Shown piece by piece: positions 33,531 through 42,695 of a DNA stretch of 64,000 nucleotides. This DNA is from Actinocorallia sp. API 0066 (GTDB lineage Bacteria > Actinomycetota > Actinomycetes > Streptosporangiales > Streptosporangiaceae). Where the stretch lies: positions 434,001 to 498,000 of the forward strand of contig NZ_JAJLQY010000005.1 of NCBI RefSeq assembly GCF_020991275.1. The letters run 5' to 3'. The notes below the pieces were generated by a model. It was given only the letters and a program-made list of their open reading frames with translations, did no database searches and was not told the DNA's origin. The first letter of the stretch is position 1, and every line of letters starts with the position of its first letter. The translations under genes and the position numbers were made by a program.

Positions 33531-34598
33531 ATGGTCGTCCTCCACCGCTCACCCGGCCGTTTTGCCTTCCGCGTCAAGCCGATCGGCCTGTCCGGCGTCC
33601 TGCGGCCCCGCCTCGTCGTCGTCTGGCTGGCGCTCGCCTGCGTGACGTTCCTCGTCTTCTGCCTCACGATCGGGCTGGGCAGCGGCGACTACGACATCAC
33701 CGTCGACCGCGTGATCCCCGCGCTGTGGGGCTCCGGGGAGTTCGCCGACGTGTTCATCGTCAAGGAGCTGCGGCTGCCGCGCGCGATGGTGGCGCTGTTC
33801 GTCGGGGCGGCCTTCGGCGTCTCGGGCGCGGTCTTCCAGGCGCTCACCCGCAACCCGCTGGCCAGCCCCGACATGCTCGGCATCACGCAGGGCGCCGGGA
33901 CGGCCGTGGCGGTCGGGATCGTGCTGGGCATCGGGTCCGGGCTCGGCACGCAGGGGCTCGGCCTTGTCGGGGCGCTGGCCGCCGCGTTCGCCATCTACCT
34001 GCTCGCGTGGAACCGTGGCACGACGGGTTACCGCATCGTGCTCGTAGGCATCGGCGTCAGTTGGATGTGCGTGAGCGCCACGACGTACCTCGTCAGCCGT
34101 ACCGGGACCGTCCAGGCACAGCTCATCCTTGGCTGGCTCGTCGGCAACCTCAACCAGCGCGGCTGGCAGCAGGCGGTGCCGCTCGCGGTCGCGCTCGCCG
34201 CGCTGCTGCCGCTCGTGCTGCTTCTGGGCCGCCACCAGCGGGTGCTGGGGCTGGGCGACGAGGTCGCGGCCGGGCTCGGCACCTCGGTCCAGCGGGTGCG
34301 GCTCGCGCTGCTCGTCGCGGCCGCCGCGCTCGCCGCGTTCGCGACGGCGGCGGCGGGCCCGATCCTGTTCGTGGCGCTCGCCGCGCCCCAGATCACCCGG
34401 CGGCTGGCCCGCACGCCCGCGCCGCCCGTCACCGCGTCCGCGCTGACCGGCGCGACGCTCGTACTCGTCAGCGATCTCATCAGCCAGCGGATCATGGAGG
34501 ATTCGGTCATGCCGGTCGGTGTGGTCACCGGGGTGCTCGGCGCCCCGTTCCTCCTGTGGCAGCTCGCTCGCGCCAACAAGGCAGGATCCGGAGGATGA
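33531..34598 (+). CDS. FecCD-family iron-siderophore permease 2
   Basis: 355 residues; LRLPRAMVALFVGAAFGVSGAVFQ and TRNPLASPDMLGITQGAG are the family's conserved stretches. It completes the permease heterodimer. ATG 33531 sits 2 bases after the previous stop with ribosome binding site gaggtg; its own TGA overlaps the ATPase ATG (ATGA). Confidence 0.95.
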   Translation: MVVLHRSPGRFAFRVKPIGLSGVLRPRLVVVWLALACVTFLVFCLTIGLGSGDYDITVDRVIPALWGSGEFADVFIVKELRLPRAMVALFVGAAFGVSGAVFQALTRNPLASPDMLGITQGAGTAVAVGIVLGIGSGLGTQGLGLVGALAAAFAIYLLAWNRGTTGYRIVLVGIGVSWMCVSATTYLVSRTGTVQAQLILGWLVGNLNQRGWQQAVPLAVALAALLPLVLLLGRHQRVLGLGDEVAAGLGTSVQRVRLALLVAAAALAAFATAAAGPILFVALAAPQITRRLARTPAPPVTASALTGATLVLVSDLISQRIMEDSVMPVGVVTGVLGAPFLLWQLARANKAGSGG

Positions 34599-35452
34599 AG
34601 CCCGTGAAGGTGTCCGATACGCCGCTCGCCACCGGCCCCGGCCTACGGGCCGAGGGGGTGCACCTCGCTTACGAGGACAGGGTCGTTGTCGAAGGGCTCG
34701 ACTTCGCTGTCCCGTCCGGGGAGATCACCGTCATCATCGGCGCCAACGCCTGCGGCAAGTCCACGCTCCTGCGCGCGTTGGCACGGCTGCTGACGCCGCG
34801 CGCGGGTGCCGTCACCCTGGACGGCAAGGCCATCCACACGATGCCCACGCGGCAGGTGGCGCAGCGGCTCGGCATCCTGCCCCAGTCGCCCGTGGCGCCC
34901 GAGGGCCTGTCGGTGGCCGACCTCGTGCGGCAGGGCAGGTCGCCGCACCAGACGTGGTGGCGGCAGTGGTCGGCGACCGACCAGGACGCCGTCACGGACG
35001 CGCTGCGCGCCACCGACATGCTGGAGCACGCCGACCGGGCGCTGGACGAGCTGTCGGGCGGGCAGCGGCAGCGGGCGTGGATCGCGATGGCCGTCGCCCA
35101 GGGCACGCCCATCCTGCTGCTGGACGAGCCCACGACGTTCCTCGACCTCGCGCACCAGATCGACGTGCTCGACCTCGTCGTCGACCTGAACCGCGGCGAG
35201 GGCAGAACCGTTGTCATGGTGCTGCACGACCTCAACCAGGCGTGCCGCTATGCCGACCGGCTTGTTGTGATGAAGGCGGGGCGGATCGTGGCCGAGGGCC
35301 CGCCTGCGCGCATCATCGACGAGGACCTGGTGGACGACGTCTTCGGGATGCGGTGCCGGGTCACCTCCGATCCTGTGAGCGGAACCCCTCTGGTCATCCC
35401 GATCGGCCGCCACTACGCCGACGCCGTGCGCGAGGAGGCGGCCGAGCGATGA
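34595..35452 (+). CDS. Ferric-siderophore ABC transporter ATP-binding protein
   Basis: A FepC-type ATPase of 285 residues: Walker A IIGANACGKSTLLRAL, signature LDELSGGQRQRAWIAMAVAQ, Walker B ILLLDEPTTFLDLAHQ, His switch VLHDLNQACRYAD. ATG 34595 overlaps the permease stop; ribosome binding site ggagg. Its TGA overlaps the start of the M20 hydrolase gene. Confidence 0.96.
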   Translation: MKPVKVSDTPLATGPGLRAEGVHLAYEDRVVVEGLDFAVPSGEITVIIGANACGKSTLLRALARLLTPRAGAVTLDGKAIHTMPTRQVAQRLGILPQSPVAPEGLSVADLVRQGRSPHQTWWRQWSATDQDAVTDALRATDMLEHADRALDELSGGQRQRAWIAMAVAQGTPILLLDEPTTFLDLAHQIDVLDLVVDLNRGEGRTVVMVLHDLNQACRYADRLVVMKAGRIVAEGPPARIIDEDLVDDVFGMRCRVTSDPVSGTPLVIPIGRHYADAVREEAAER

Positions 35453-36702
35453 CCGATGTTGTTGCTTCGCTCGCCTCCGAGGCGGACGCCATGACCGACC
35501 TGCTTGCGGAGCTCGTCAGGGTGCCCAGCGTGGGCGGCGCACCCGGTGAGGTCGATATCCAGAGCCTCCTCGCGGACTGGCTGCGCGCCGAAGGCTTCGA
35601 GGTGGACCACTGGGAGCTGCCCATGGCCGCGTTGACGGCCTCCGCAGGGTTCCCCGGCATGGAGGTGCCGCGTGAACGGGCGTGGGGGCTCGTCGCCCGG
35701 CTTCCGGGCACCGGAGGCGGCCGCTCCCTCATGTTCAACGGGCACGTGGACGTCGTCCCTCCCGGCGACCTCGCGGCGTGGACGGCCGACCCGTTCAGTG
35801 GGCACGTGGAGGACGGGAGGCTGTACGGGCGCGGCTCGTGCGACATGAAGGGCGGGCTGGTGTCCCAGCTCTTCGCCTTGCGCGCGCTCCGGCAGGTCCG
35901 CCTACGCGGTGACGTCCTCCTCGCGTGCGTCGTCGGCGAGGAGGACGGCGGCGTGGGCAGCTACGGGCTGCTGGAGCGGGGCTGGCGCGCCGACGCGTGC
36001 GTCATCGCCGAGCCGACCGGCCTCGACGCGGTCCCGGCCAACGCGGGGGCGCTCACGTTCCGGCTGCGCGTCCCCGGCCGGGCGGCGCACGCCTCGCGGC
36101 GGGACCGGGGCGTCAGCGCCGTCGAGAAGCTCTGGCCGGTGTTCGGGGCGCTGCGGGAGCTGGAGTCGCGCCGCAACGCCGACGTCGACCCGCTCATGCG
36201 CCGCTGGGCGCTGCCGTACGCGATCGAGGTCGGCACCGTGCACGCGGGCGACTGGTCGTCCTCGGTGCCCGGCGAACTCGTCGCCGAGGGCAGGATCGGC
36301 GTGAGCCTGGACGAGACCCCTGAGGCCGCCAGAGCGGCGCTGGAGGAGGCGGTGGCGGCCGCCTGCGCCGCCGACCCCTGGCTCCGCGAGAACCCCGTGG
36401 ACGTCGAGTTCTGGGGCGGCCAGTTCGCGCCCGGCCTGCTGCCCCGGGAGGACGGCGGGCTGCTCGGCCGACTCTCCGACGCGCACTCTTCCGTCACCGG
36501 AAGCAAGCCCGCCTCCTGGGGAGCGCCCTTCGGCAGCGACCTAAGGCTGTTGACGGGCCTGGGCGGCATCCCCACCGTGCAGTACGGCCCGGGAGACATC
36601 GACCTCGCTCACGGCCCCGACGAGTACGTCCCCCTGTCCGAGGTCGTCACCGCCGCGCAGACGTTGACCGCGTTGGCGCTCGCGCACTGCGAACCCGCCT
36701 AG
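35449..36702 (+). CDS. M20-family metallohydrolase coupled to the siderophore transporter
   Basis: A 417-residue ArgE/DapE/M20-type hydrolase. All expected metal ligands are visible: His/Asp in MFNGHVDVVPPG, Asp in GRGSCDMKGG, Glu pair in CVVGEEDGG, acidic residue in VIAEPTG, and C-terminal His in LAHGPDEYVPL. A dimerisation domain lies between (RAAHASRRDRG). The family cleaves amide bonds of amino-acid derivatives. ATG 35449 overlaps the ATPase stop (ATGA), so it belongs to the iron operon. A siderophore-hydrolysing role to release iron is inferred from context only. Confidence 0.88.
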   Translation: MTDVVASLASEADAMTDLLAELVRVPSVGGAPGEVDIQSLLADWLRAEGFEVDHWELPMAALTASAGFPGMEVPRERAWGLVARLPGTGGGRSLMFNGHVDVVPPGDLAAWTADPFSGHVEDGRLYGRGSCDMKGGLVSQLFALRALRQVRLRGDVLLACVVGEEDGGVGSYGLLERGWRADACVIAEPTGLDAVPANAGALTFRLRVPGRAAHASRRDRGVSAVEKLWPVFGALRELESRRNADVDPLMRRWALPYAIEVGTVHAGDWSSSVPGELVAEGRIGVSLDETPEAARAALEEAVAAACAADPWLRENPVDVEFWGGQFAPGLLPREDGGLLGRLSDAHSSVTGSKPASWGAPFGSDLRLLTGLGGIPTVQYGPGDIDLAHGPDEYVPLSEVVTAAQTLTALALAHCEPA

Positions 36703-36718
36703 TTACCGCCGCCGGACG

Positions 36719-38308
36719 TCATCCCAGGGCGGTGCGCAGAGCGGAGAAGGCCACCTTCGGGTCGGTGAGGCCGTGGTACATCGGCGGGATCGGCTTCGTC
36801 ACCCCGTAGTGGTGGTAGACGGCGATCATGGCGGTGCGCACCGAGTACTCGACGGTGAAGACGACGTCCTCAGGGACCTCCACGAACTGGCCGAGGAACG
36901 CGTAGTTCTGCGCGCCCTTCGGGACGACGTAAGGACGGTCGCCGGGGGCCCTGCACTGGAACTGGGCGTCGATGTAGGGCATCTGGACCGTCGTGACCTG
37001 CGTGGTGGCGCGGACCTCGTCAGCGATGTCGGTGAAGCCGAGGTGGCCCAGCAGCTCGTCCAGGATCTCCGCGCCGGTGCAGTCGTCCATCGGTTTGCGC
37101 ACGTGGTCGCCGGGGCGGGTGCCGAACAGGCCGTAGCCCCACAGCGTGTACGTGCCCGGCTCCTGGTTCCGGAAGTGCGGCTGCGCCGGGACCACGATGG
37201 ACAGCAGCCAGGAGGAGTCCTTCCACGTCATGAGGGCGCCCGCCCCCGGCACGTTGCCCGTGTAGGCGGTGATCCGCTCCAGGAGGGCCGGGCTGTGCAG
37301 GGTGAGGGTGAAGGACTCCCACTTGGTCTCGTCCACCGAGCCGCTGAACGCCAGCGGCCGTCCGAAGTCCGGAGCCTTGTCTGCGAGCCGCTCCCACAGC
37401 CGCCAGGAGCCGTCCCGCTTGTCGCGGATGATCTCAGGGACGGTGGTGCGGTCGCCGTAGGTGGTGTCGGCCGTCATCGAGCCGAGTGTGAGGAACACCT
37501 TGTCGGCCGCGCCCAGCTCGATCCGCTCTTGGACGCCGTCCTTGACGACGTCCAGGGCGGTCATGCGGCGGCAGGCCGCGTCGGCGAAGTGCGCGTCGGT
37601 GACGGTGACGCCGTACTCGGTGCGCACGCCCTTGCCCTCCAGCCACCGGAGGATCGGCAGGATGACCGAGTCGTACTGGTTGTACCTGCTGCGCCGGACG
37701 CCCGAGAGCGTGTGGATACGGTCGAACTCCTGCACGAACGCGAGGAAGTAGCGGCGCAGCTCCACCGCCGAGTGCCAGTTCTGGAACGCGAACGTGGTCC
37801 GCCACATGCACCAGAAGTTGCTTTCGAAGAACGACGGCTGGAAGAACTCGTCGATCCTGCGGGAGCCGATGAGGCGTTCGGGCATCGCGAGCAGCCGCGT
37901 CAGGTCGGCCCGCGCGCGGGTGTCGAAGCCCAGGTCGGCGGCGTCGGCGATGGAGCGGTCGGCGAGGATGATCCGGGCCCTGGCGCGGGTCGGGTGCTCG
38001 ATGTTGAACGCGAGGAACTCCTGGCGCACCGAGATCACCGGGTCGTCGAGCGTGGGGATGCTCTCCAGGAGGTTCCACAGGCAGACGTAGTGCTCCTCCT
38101 CGAACATCCGGCCGCCGCGCGTCACGTAGCCGCCCTCGGCCGTCGGCGCCTTCGCCCCGTCCATCGAGCCGCCGACGACGGGGAGCTGCTCCAGGATCGT
38201 GACGCGCTCGCCCGGCACGGCCGCGTCCCGGACGAGGAACGCGGCGGCGGCGAGCGCCCCGACGCCCCCGCCGACCAGAAACACCCTGCCGTCCGCGCGC
38301 TGTTCCAT
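36719..38308 (-). CDS. ohyA: Oleate hydratase
   Basis: An FAD-dependent hydratase adding water to the cis-9 double bond of unsaturated fatty acids. 529 residues. N-terminal dinucleotide motif VFLVGGGVGALAAAAFLVRD, then GGRMFEEEHYVCLWNLLESIP, which contains the family's conserved Glu. Also FFQPSFFESNFWCMWRTTFAF and the C-terminal FTVEYSVRTAM. ATG 38308 follows gggggac. Divergent from the riboswitch/nrd unit. In other bacteria it detoxifies host or membrane-derived fatty acids. Confidence 0.93.
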   Translation of the reverse strand: MEQRADGRVFLVGGGVGALAAAAFLVRDAAVPGERVTILEQLPVVGGSMDGAKAPTAEGGYVTRGGRMFEEEHYVCLWNLLESIPTLDDPVISVRQEFLAFNIEHPTRARARIILADRSIADAADLGFDTRARADLTRLLAMPERLIGSRRIDEFFQPSFFESNFWCMWRTTFAFQNWHSAVELRRYFLAFVQEFDRIHTLSGVRRSRYNQYDSVILPILRWLEGKGVRTEYGVTVTDAHFADAACRRMTALDVVKDGVQERIELGAADKVFLTLGSMTADTTYGDRTTVPEIIRDKRDGSWRLWERLADKAPDFGRPLAFSGSVDETKWESFTLTLHSPALLERITAYTGNVPGAGALMTWKDSSWLLSIVVPAQPHFRNQEPGTYTLWGYGLFGTRPGDHVRKPMDDCTGAEILDELLGHLGFTDIADEVRATTQVTTVQMPYIDAQFQCRAPGDRPYVVPKGAQNYAFLGQFVEVPEDVVFTVEYSVRTAMIAVYHHYGVTKPIPPMYHGLTDPKVAFSALRTALG

Positions 38309-38616
38309 GCCGTCCCCCGATCCTGACGATCCTGACGTTTAAGAGCTTGGGTGCCCGCGGATGGGTGACACCATCGCCCCTGTTTTCCTCCGAAACCCCT
38401 TCTTTTCCGTCAAGTCGCGTCGTCCGAACGCGGTATGCCGGAACACTCCGACCGCGGGATGTGGACCGCGGCGACGGCGCTTAACGTCGGCGGTGATGGA
38501 CGGCGCGACGAGCGCGCCGACCCCACACCCATACGGAGGGGGCCGGATGTGGGGAGGGCTACAGAACTCAAGATGTTGCGGTGGTGTTGAGGATGGAGGG
38601 CTAGATGTAGAGTTCT
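38309..38616. promoter_or_regulatory. Promoter region between oleate hydratase and the riboswitch
   Basis: About 310 bp without a gene. A likely -10 lies in ctagatgtagag (38601–38612), just before the riboswitch aptamer. The inverted repeat ctcaa…ttgag (38568–38591) lies upstream. A long plus frame through here and the riboswitch is spurious. Confidence 0.5.
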
Positions 38617-38800
38617 GGTGCGCTGGTCCGCTTCCGGGAGGGAGCGGGGAAAGAGGGAACCCGGTGGGAATCCGGGACTGCCCCGCAGCGGTGAAGGGGA
38701 ACGGAAGCCGTCAGAAGCACTGGGCCTTTTATGGGTCTGGGAAGCGACGGCCGGTAGGCGAGAGCACGGCGCCCCTGAGTCCGAAGACCTGCCTGCGCTT
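38617..38800 (+). ncRNA. Cobalamin riboswitch
   Basis: All hallmarks of the AdoCbl aptamer are present in order: ggtgcgctggtccgc…, gggaacccggtgggaatccg and actgccccgcagcggtga (the core, 38655–38694), the B12 box gaagcactgggc…gggaagcgacggccgg (38713–38754), and cccctgagtccgaagacctgcc (38773–38793). A short hairpin ttgga-gttcg-tccaa follows and may be the expression platform. It controls nrdAB: in S. coelicolor a B12 riboswitch represses the B12-independent class I reductase when cobalamin is present. Confidence 0.93.
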
Positions 38801-38915
38801 GGAGTTCGTCCAACGGCCGCGAGGGACGGCGGAGGACGTGTGCGCGGGGCCGCGCTTCGAGCCCGCGTGCCGTCGTGCCGCGGTGCCCTCCGGCGCATGC
38901 TGCGAGGGAGAGCAG

Positions 38916-41129
38916 ATGACGGTGACCGTGGTGTCGCAGGGGGACGTGGGCACGGGGGCCGAGGAGCGGGAGCGGGCCATCAGGGAGGCGGCGGCGCGGG
39001 TCGCGGCCGACCCGGGGCAGTCGCGGGTGGCGGCGGGCCTGCTCGCCGAGCTCATCGCCGACGAGGTGGCCGGTGAAGGCGTCACGACGTTCTCGGAGTC
39101 GGTGGCGCTCGCGTTCGCGGAAGGGCTGCTGAACAAGACGACGGCGGCGTTCGTCAGGGCGCACGCGGCGGAGCTCGACGGGCTCGTCGAGCACGCGGCC
39201 GACGGCAGGATGGAGTACTTCGGGCTCCGCACCGTCTACGACAGGTACCTCCTGCGCCATCCCGTCACCCGGAAGGTGATCGAGCGGCCGCAGTACTTCT
39301 TCCTGCGGGTGGCGTGCGGCCTGTCCGACACCGTCGCGGAGGCGGCCGGGCTGTACGGGCTGATGTCGCGCCTGGAGTACCTGCCGTCGTCGCCGACGCT
39401 GTTCAACTCGGGCGCGGCGCGCGCGCAGCTGTCGTCGTGCTTCCTGCTGGACTCGCCGCGCGACGAGCTGGAGTCCATCTACGAGCGGTACGGGCAGGTC
39501 GCGCGGCTGTCGAAGTACGCGGGCGGCATCGGCATCTCGTGGTCGCGGATCAGGTCGCGGGGGTCGCTGATCCGGGGCACGAACGGCCACTCGAACGGGA
39601 TCGTGCCGTGGCTGCGCACGCTGGACTCGTCCGTCGCGGCGGTGAACCAGGGCGGGCGGCGCAAGGGCGCGGCGTGCGTGTACCTGGAGCCGTGGCACGC
39701 CGACGTCGAGGAGTTCCTCGAGCTGCGCGACAACACGGGTGAGGAGGCGCGCCGCACGCACAACCTGAACCTGGCGAACTGGATCCCCGACGAGTTCATG
39801 CGGCGGGTCGAGGCCGACGCTGACTGGTCGCTGTTCGACCCGAAGGAGGTGCCGGAGCTCGTCGACCTGTGGGGTGACGAGTTCGACGCCGCCTACCGGG
39901 CCGCCGAACAGGCCGGGCGTTATGTCCGGCAGATCCCGGCGCGCCGCCTGTACGGCCGGATGATGCGGACGCTCGCGCAGACCGGCAACGGCTGGATGAC
40001 GTTCAAGGACGCCGCGAACCGCGCCTGCAACCAGACGGCCGAGCCGGGCAACGTGGTGCACCTGTCGAACCTGTGCACGGAGATCCTCGAGGTCACCTCC
40101 GACGGCGAGACGGCCGTCTGCAACCTGGGCTCGGTGAACCTGGCGCGGCACGTCGGCCCCGACGGGTTCGACTTCGCGCGGCTCCGCGCGACGGTCCGCA
40201 CCGCGGTCCGCTTCCTGGACCGGACGATCGACCGCGGTTTCTACCCGACGCCCGAGGCGGAGCGGGCGAACCTCAAGTGGCGTCCGGTGGGCCTCGGCGT
40301 GATGGGCCTCGCCGACGTGTTCTTCACGCTCCGGCTCCCGTTCGACTCGCCTGAGGCGCTCGCGCTGTCCACGGCCATCGCGGAGGAGATCGCGCTCGCC
40401 GCCTACGGGACGTCGGCTGCGCTGGCGGCCGAGCTGGGCGCGCACCCGGCCTACGGCAGCACCCGGGCCGCCCGTGGCGTCCTGCACCCGGACCACTTCC
40501 CGGGCGCCGCGACGCGTCCGGAATGGGCGGACCTGCGGGCGAAGGTCGCCGCGACGGGCCTGCGCAACTCGCTGCTCGTCGCGATCGCCCCGACGGCGAC
40601 GATCGCGTCCATCGCGGGCTGCTACGAGTGCGTCGAGCCGCAGGTCAGCAACGTGTTCAAGCGCGAGACGCTGTCGGGCGAGTTCCTCCAGGTGAACCGC
40701 TACCTGGTCCGCGACCTGGCCGAGCGCGGCCTGTGGATCCCCGAGGTCCGCGACGCCATCAAGCGGGCGGACGGCTCGATCCAGGACCTGCCCGTCCTGG
40801 ACGACGACATGAAGCGCCTCTACCGGACGGCCTGGGAGCTCCCGCAGCGCGCGCTGATCGATCTGGCGGCGGCCCGGACGCCGTTCGTCGACCAGGCCCA
40901 GTCGCTCAACCTGTTCATGGCGACACCCACGATCGGCAAGTTGTCGTCGATGTACTCCTATGCCTGGAAGTCCGGGCTGAAGACCACCTACTACCTGCGG
41001 TCCCGTCCGGCGACGCGGATCGCGCAGGCGACCGTCCCGGCCCAGGCGACCCCGACGACGCTCCCGGTGGACGCCGAGGCAGTGGCCTGCTCCCTGGAGA
41101 ACCCCGAGATCTGCGAGGCGTGCCAGTAA
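38916..41129 (+). CDS. nrdA: Class I ribonucleotide reductase large subunit
   Basis: Reduces NDPs to dNDPs. 737 residues. Landmarks: PSSPTLFNSGAARAQLSSCFLLDS (first redox Cys), SKYAGGIGISWSRIRS, NLCTEILEVTSDGETAVCNLGSVNL (the N-C-E active site and second Cys), PTATIASIAGCYECVEP, and the C-terminal redox tail ENPEICEACQ. ATG 38916 follows gagggagagcag; the long upstream frame is the riboswitch. The stop overlaps the nrdB ATG. Repression by B12 is expected from the leader. Confidence 0.96.
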   Translation: MTVTVVSQGDVGTGAEERERAIREAAARVAADPGQSRVAAGLLAELIADEVAGEGVTTFSESVALAFAEGLLNKTTAAFVRAHAAELDGLVEHAADGRMEYFGLRTVYDRYLLRHPVTRKVIERPQYFFLRVACGLSDTVAEAAGLYGLMSRLEYLPSSPTLFNSGAARAQLSSCFLLDSPRDELESIYERYGQVARLSKYAGGIGISWSRIRSRGSLIRGTNGHSNGIVPWLRTLDSSVAAVNQGGRRKGAACVYLEPWHADVEEFLELRDNTGEEARRTHNLNLANWIPDEFMRRVEADADWSLFDPKEVPELVDLWGDEFDAAYRAAEQAGRYVRQIPARRLYGRMMRTLAQTGNGWMTFKDAANRACNQTAEPGNVVHLSNLCTEILEVTSDGETAVCNLGSVNLARHVGPDGFDFARLRATVRTAVRFLDRTIDRGFYPTPEAERANLKWRPVGLGVMGLADVFFTLRLPFDSPEALALSTAIAEEIALAAYGTSAALAAELGAHPAYGSTRAARGVLHPDHFPGAATRPEWADLRAKVAATGLRNSLLVAIAPTATIASIAGCYECVEPQVSNVFKRETLSGEFLQVNRYLVRDLAERGLWIPEVRDAIKRADGSIQDLPVLDDDMKRLYRTAWELPQRALIDLAAARTPFVDQAQSLNLFMATPTIGKLSSMYSYAWKSGLKTTYYLRSRPATRIAQATVPAQATPTTLPVDAEAVACSLENPEICEACQ

Positions 41130-42127
41130 TGACCCTGCTCGACCCCGGCATGGACCTGACCCTGCGGCCCATGCGCTACCCCGACTTCTACGAGCGGTAC
41201 CGGGCGGCGATCCGCAACACGTGGACCGTCGAGGAGGTGGACCTCGCCTCCGACCTCGCGGACCTGGCGAAGCTGACGCCGGAGGAGCTGCACCTGGTGA
41301 AGCGGCTCGTCGCGTTCTTCGCGACGGGTGACTCGATCGTGGCCAACAACCTCGTCCTGAACCTGTACAAGCACGTCAACAGCCCTGAGGCGCGTCTCTA
41401 TCTGTCGCGGCAACTGTTCGAGGAGGCCGTGCACGTCCAGTTCTACCTGACGCTGCTGGACACCTACCTGCAGGAGGACGAGGAGCGCGTCCAAGCGTTC
41501 GCGGCGATCGAGCACATCCCGTCGATCCGGGCGAAGGGCGAGTTCTGCTTCAGGTGGATCGACTCGATCTCGCGCCTCGACGAGCTGCGGACGCGGGAGG
41601 ACAGGCGCGGCTTCCTGCTGAACCTGATCTGCTTCGCCGCGTGCATCGAGGGCCTGTTCTTCTACGGCGCCTTCGCTTACGTGTACTGGCTGCGTTCGCG
41701 GGGGCTGCTCAACGGCCTTGCGTCCGGGACGAACTGGGTGTTCCGTGACGAGTCCCTGCACATGGAGTTCGCGTTCTCGGTCGTGGACACGGTGCGCGCC
41801 GAGGAGCCCGACCTGTTCGACGACAAGCTCGCCGCGCAGGTCACCGAGATGCTGGAGGAGGCGGTGGCGGCCGAGCTGGCGTTCGCGCACGACCTGTGCG
41901 GCGACGGCCTGCCCGGGATGTCGGCCGCGGACATGCGCGCCTACCTGGAGTTCGTCGCGGACCGGCGGCTGGCCCGGCTGGGCATGCCGCAGCGGTACGG
42001 GACGGCGAACCCGTTCGCGTTCATGGAGCTCCAGGACGTCCAGGAGCTGTCGAACTTCTTTGAACGGAGGGTGTCGGCTTACCAGGTCGCGGTCGAAGGA
42101 TCGGTCTCCTTCGACGAGGATTTCTAG
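41129..42127 (+). CDS. nrdB: Class I ribonucleotide reductase small subunit
   Basis: 332 residues of ferritin-like helical fold. Metal ligands and radical site: Asp in FFATGDSIVANN, EEAVHVQFY (Glu, His and the radical Tyr in the E-x-x-H-x-x-x-Y arrangement), Glu in CIEGLFFYGAF, and RDESLHMEF (Glu and His). ATG 41129 overlaps the nrdA TAA (TAATG). A 12-bp terminator stem follows. Confidence 0.95.
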   Translation: MTLLDPGMDLTLRPMRYPDFYERYRAAIRNTWTVEEVDLASDLADLAKLTPEELHLVKRLVAFFATGDSIVANNLVLNLYKHVNSPEARLYLSRQLFEEAVHVQFYLTLLDTYLQEDEERVQAFAAIEHIPSIRAKGEFCFRWIDSISRLDELRTREDRRGFLLNLICFAACIEGLFFYGAFAYVYWLRSRGLLNGLASGTNWVFRDESLHMEFAFSVVDTVRAEEPDLFDDKLAAQVTEMLEEAVAAELAFAHDLCGDGLPGMSAADMRAYLEFVADRRLARLGMPQRYGTANPFAFMELQDVQELSNFFERRVSAYQVAVEGSVSFDEDF

Positions 42128-42136
42128 ATCCTCGTG

Positions 42137-42193
42137 GTGCGGGTCCCGGCTCACGAGCCGTGTTCGTCGGGGCCCAGGGGTCGGGACCCGCAC
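42137..42193 (+). terminator. Terminator after nrdB
   Basis: gtgcgggtcccg (42137–42148) pairs perfectly with cgggacccgcac (42182–42193); the loop carries an inner hairpin. Confidence 0.75.
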
Positions 42194-42289
42194 CTGCCTC
42201 GCTGATGCGAATGTAAGAAGGTTGTCACTCCAGCAAATGCGAGGTGTGAGAGGTTCTATCCCTTGTATGTGCATAGGTAGGGTGATGAT

Positions 42290-42676
42290 GTGACGACGTT
42301 CCGGATCAGCGAGGCCGCCGAACTGCTCGGCGTCAGCCCGGACACCGTCCGGCGGTGGGTCGACGGAGGCAGGCTCGCCGCCGAGCGCGACGACAACGGG
42401 CACCGGCTCGTGACCGGCGCCGCGCTCGCCGTGTTCGCCCGCGCCCAGGTGGGCGAGGGCGGCGGGGAGGGCAGGTCGTCGGCCCGCAACCGGTTCCGCG
42501 GCATCGTGACGGAGGTCCGCAGGGACTCCGTCATGGCGCAGGTGGAGCTGGCGGCGGGGCCGTTCCGGGTCGTCTCGCTGATGAGCAGGCAGGCCGCCGA
42601 CGAGCTGGGGTTGGAGCCCGGGGTCGTCGCGGTCGCCGTCATCAAGTCCACGAACGTCGTCGTGGAGCTGCCGTGA
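42290..42676 (+). CDS. HTH plus molybdate-binding (TOBE/Mop) regulator
   Basis: 128 residues. N-terminal MerR-like HTH FRISEAAELLGVSPDTVRRWVDGGRL; C-terminal Mop domain SARNRFRGIVTEVRRDSVMAQVEL … VVAVAVIKSTNVVVELP. This is a ModE-like molybdate sensor of the short actinobacterial type and should control modABC directly downstream (19 bp to modA). GTG 42290 follows agggtgatgat. Which DNA it binds is not visible, though tatgtgcatagg (42267) is a candidate. Confidence 0.88.
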   Translation: MTTFRISEAAELLGVSPDTVRRWVDGGRLAAERDDNGHRLVTGAALAVFARAQVGEGGGEGRSSARNRFRGIVTEVRRDSVMAQVELAAGPFRVVSLMSRQAADELGLEPGVVAVAVIKSTNVVVELP

Positions 42677-42695
42677 CGCATCGAAGGAGACCCCC

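Noticed and set aside
38361-38915. N-terminal extension of nrdA
   Set aside because: The frame runs through the cobalamin riboswitch; the true start is ATG 38916.
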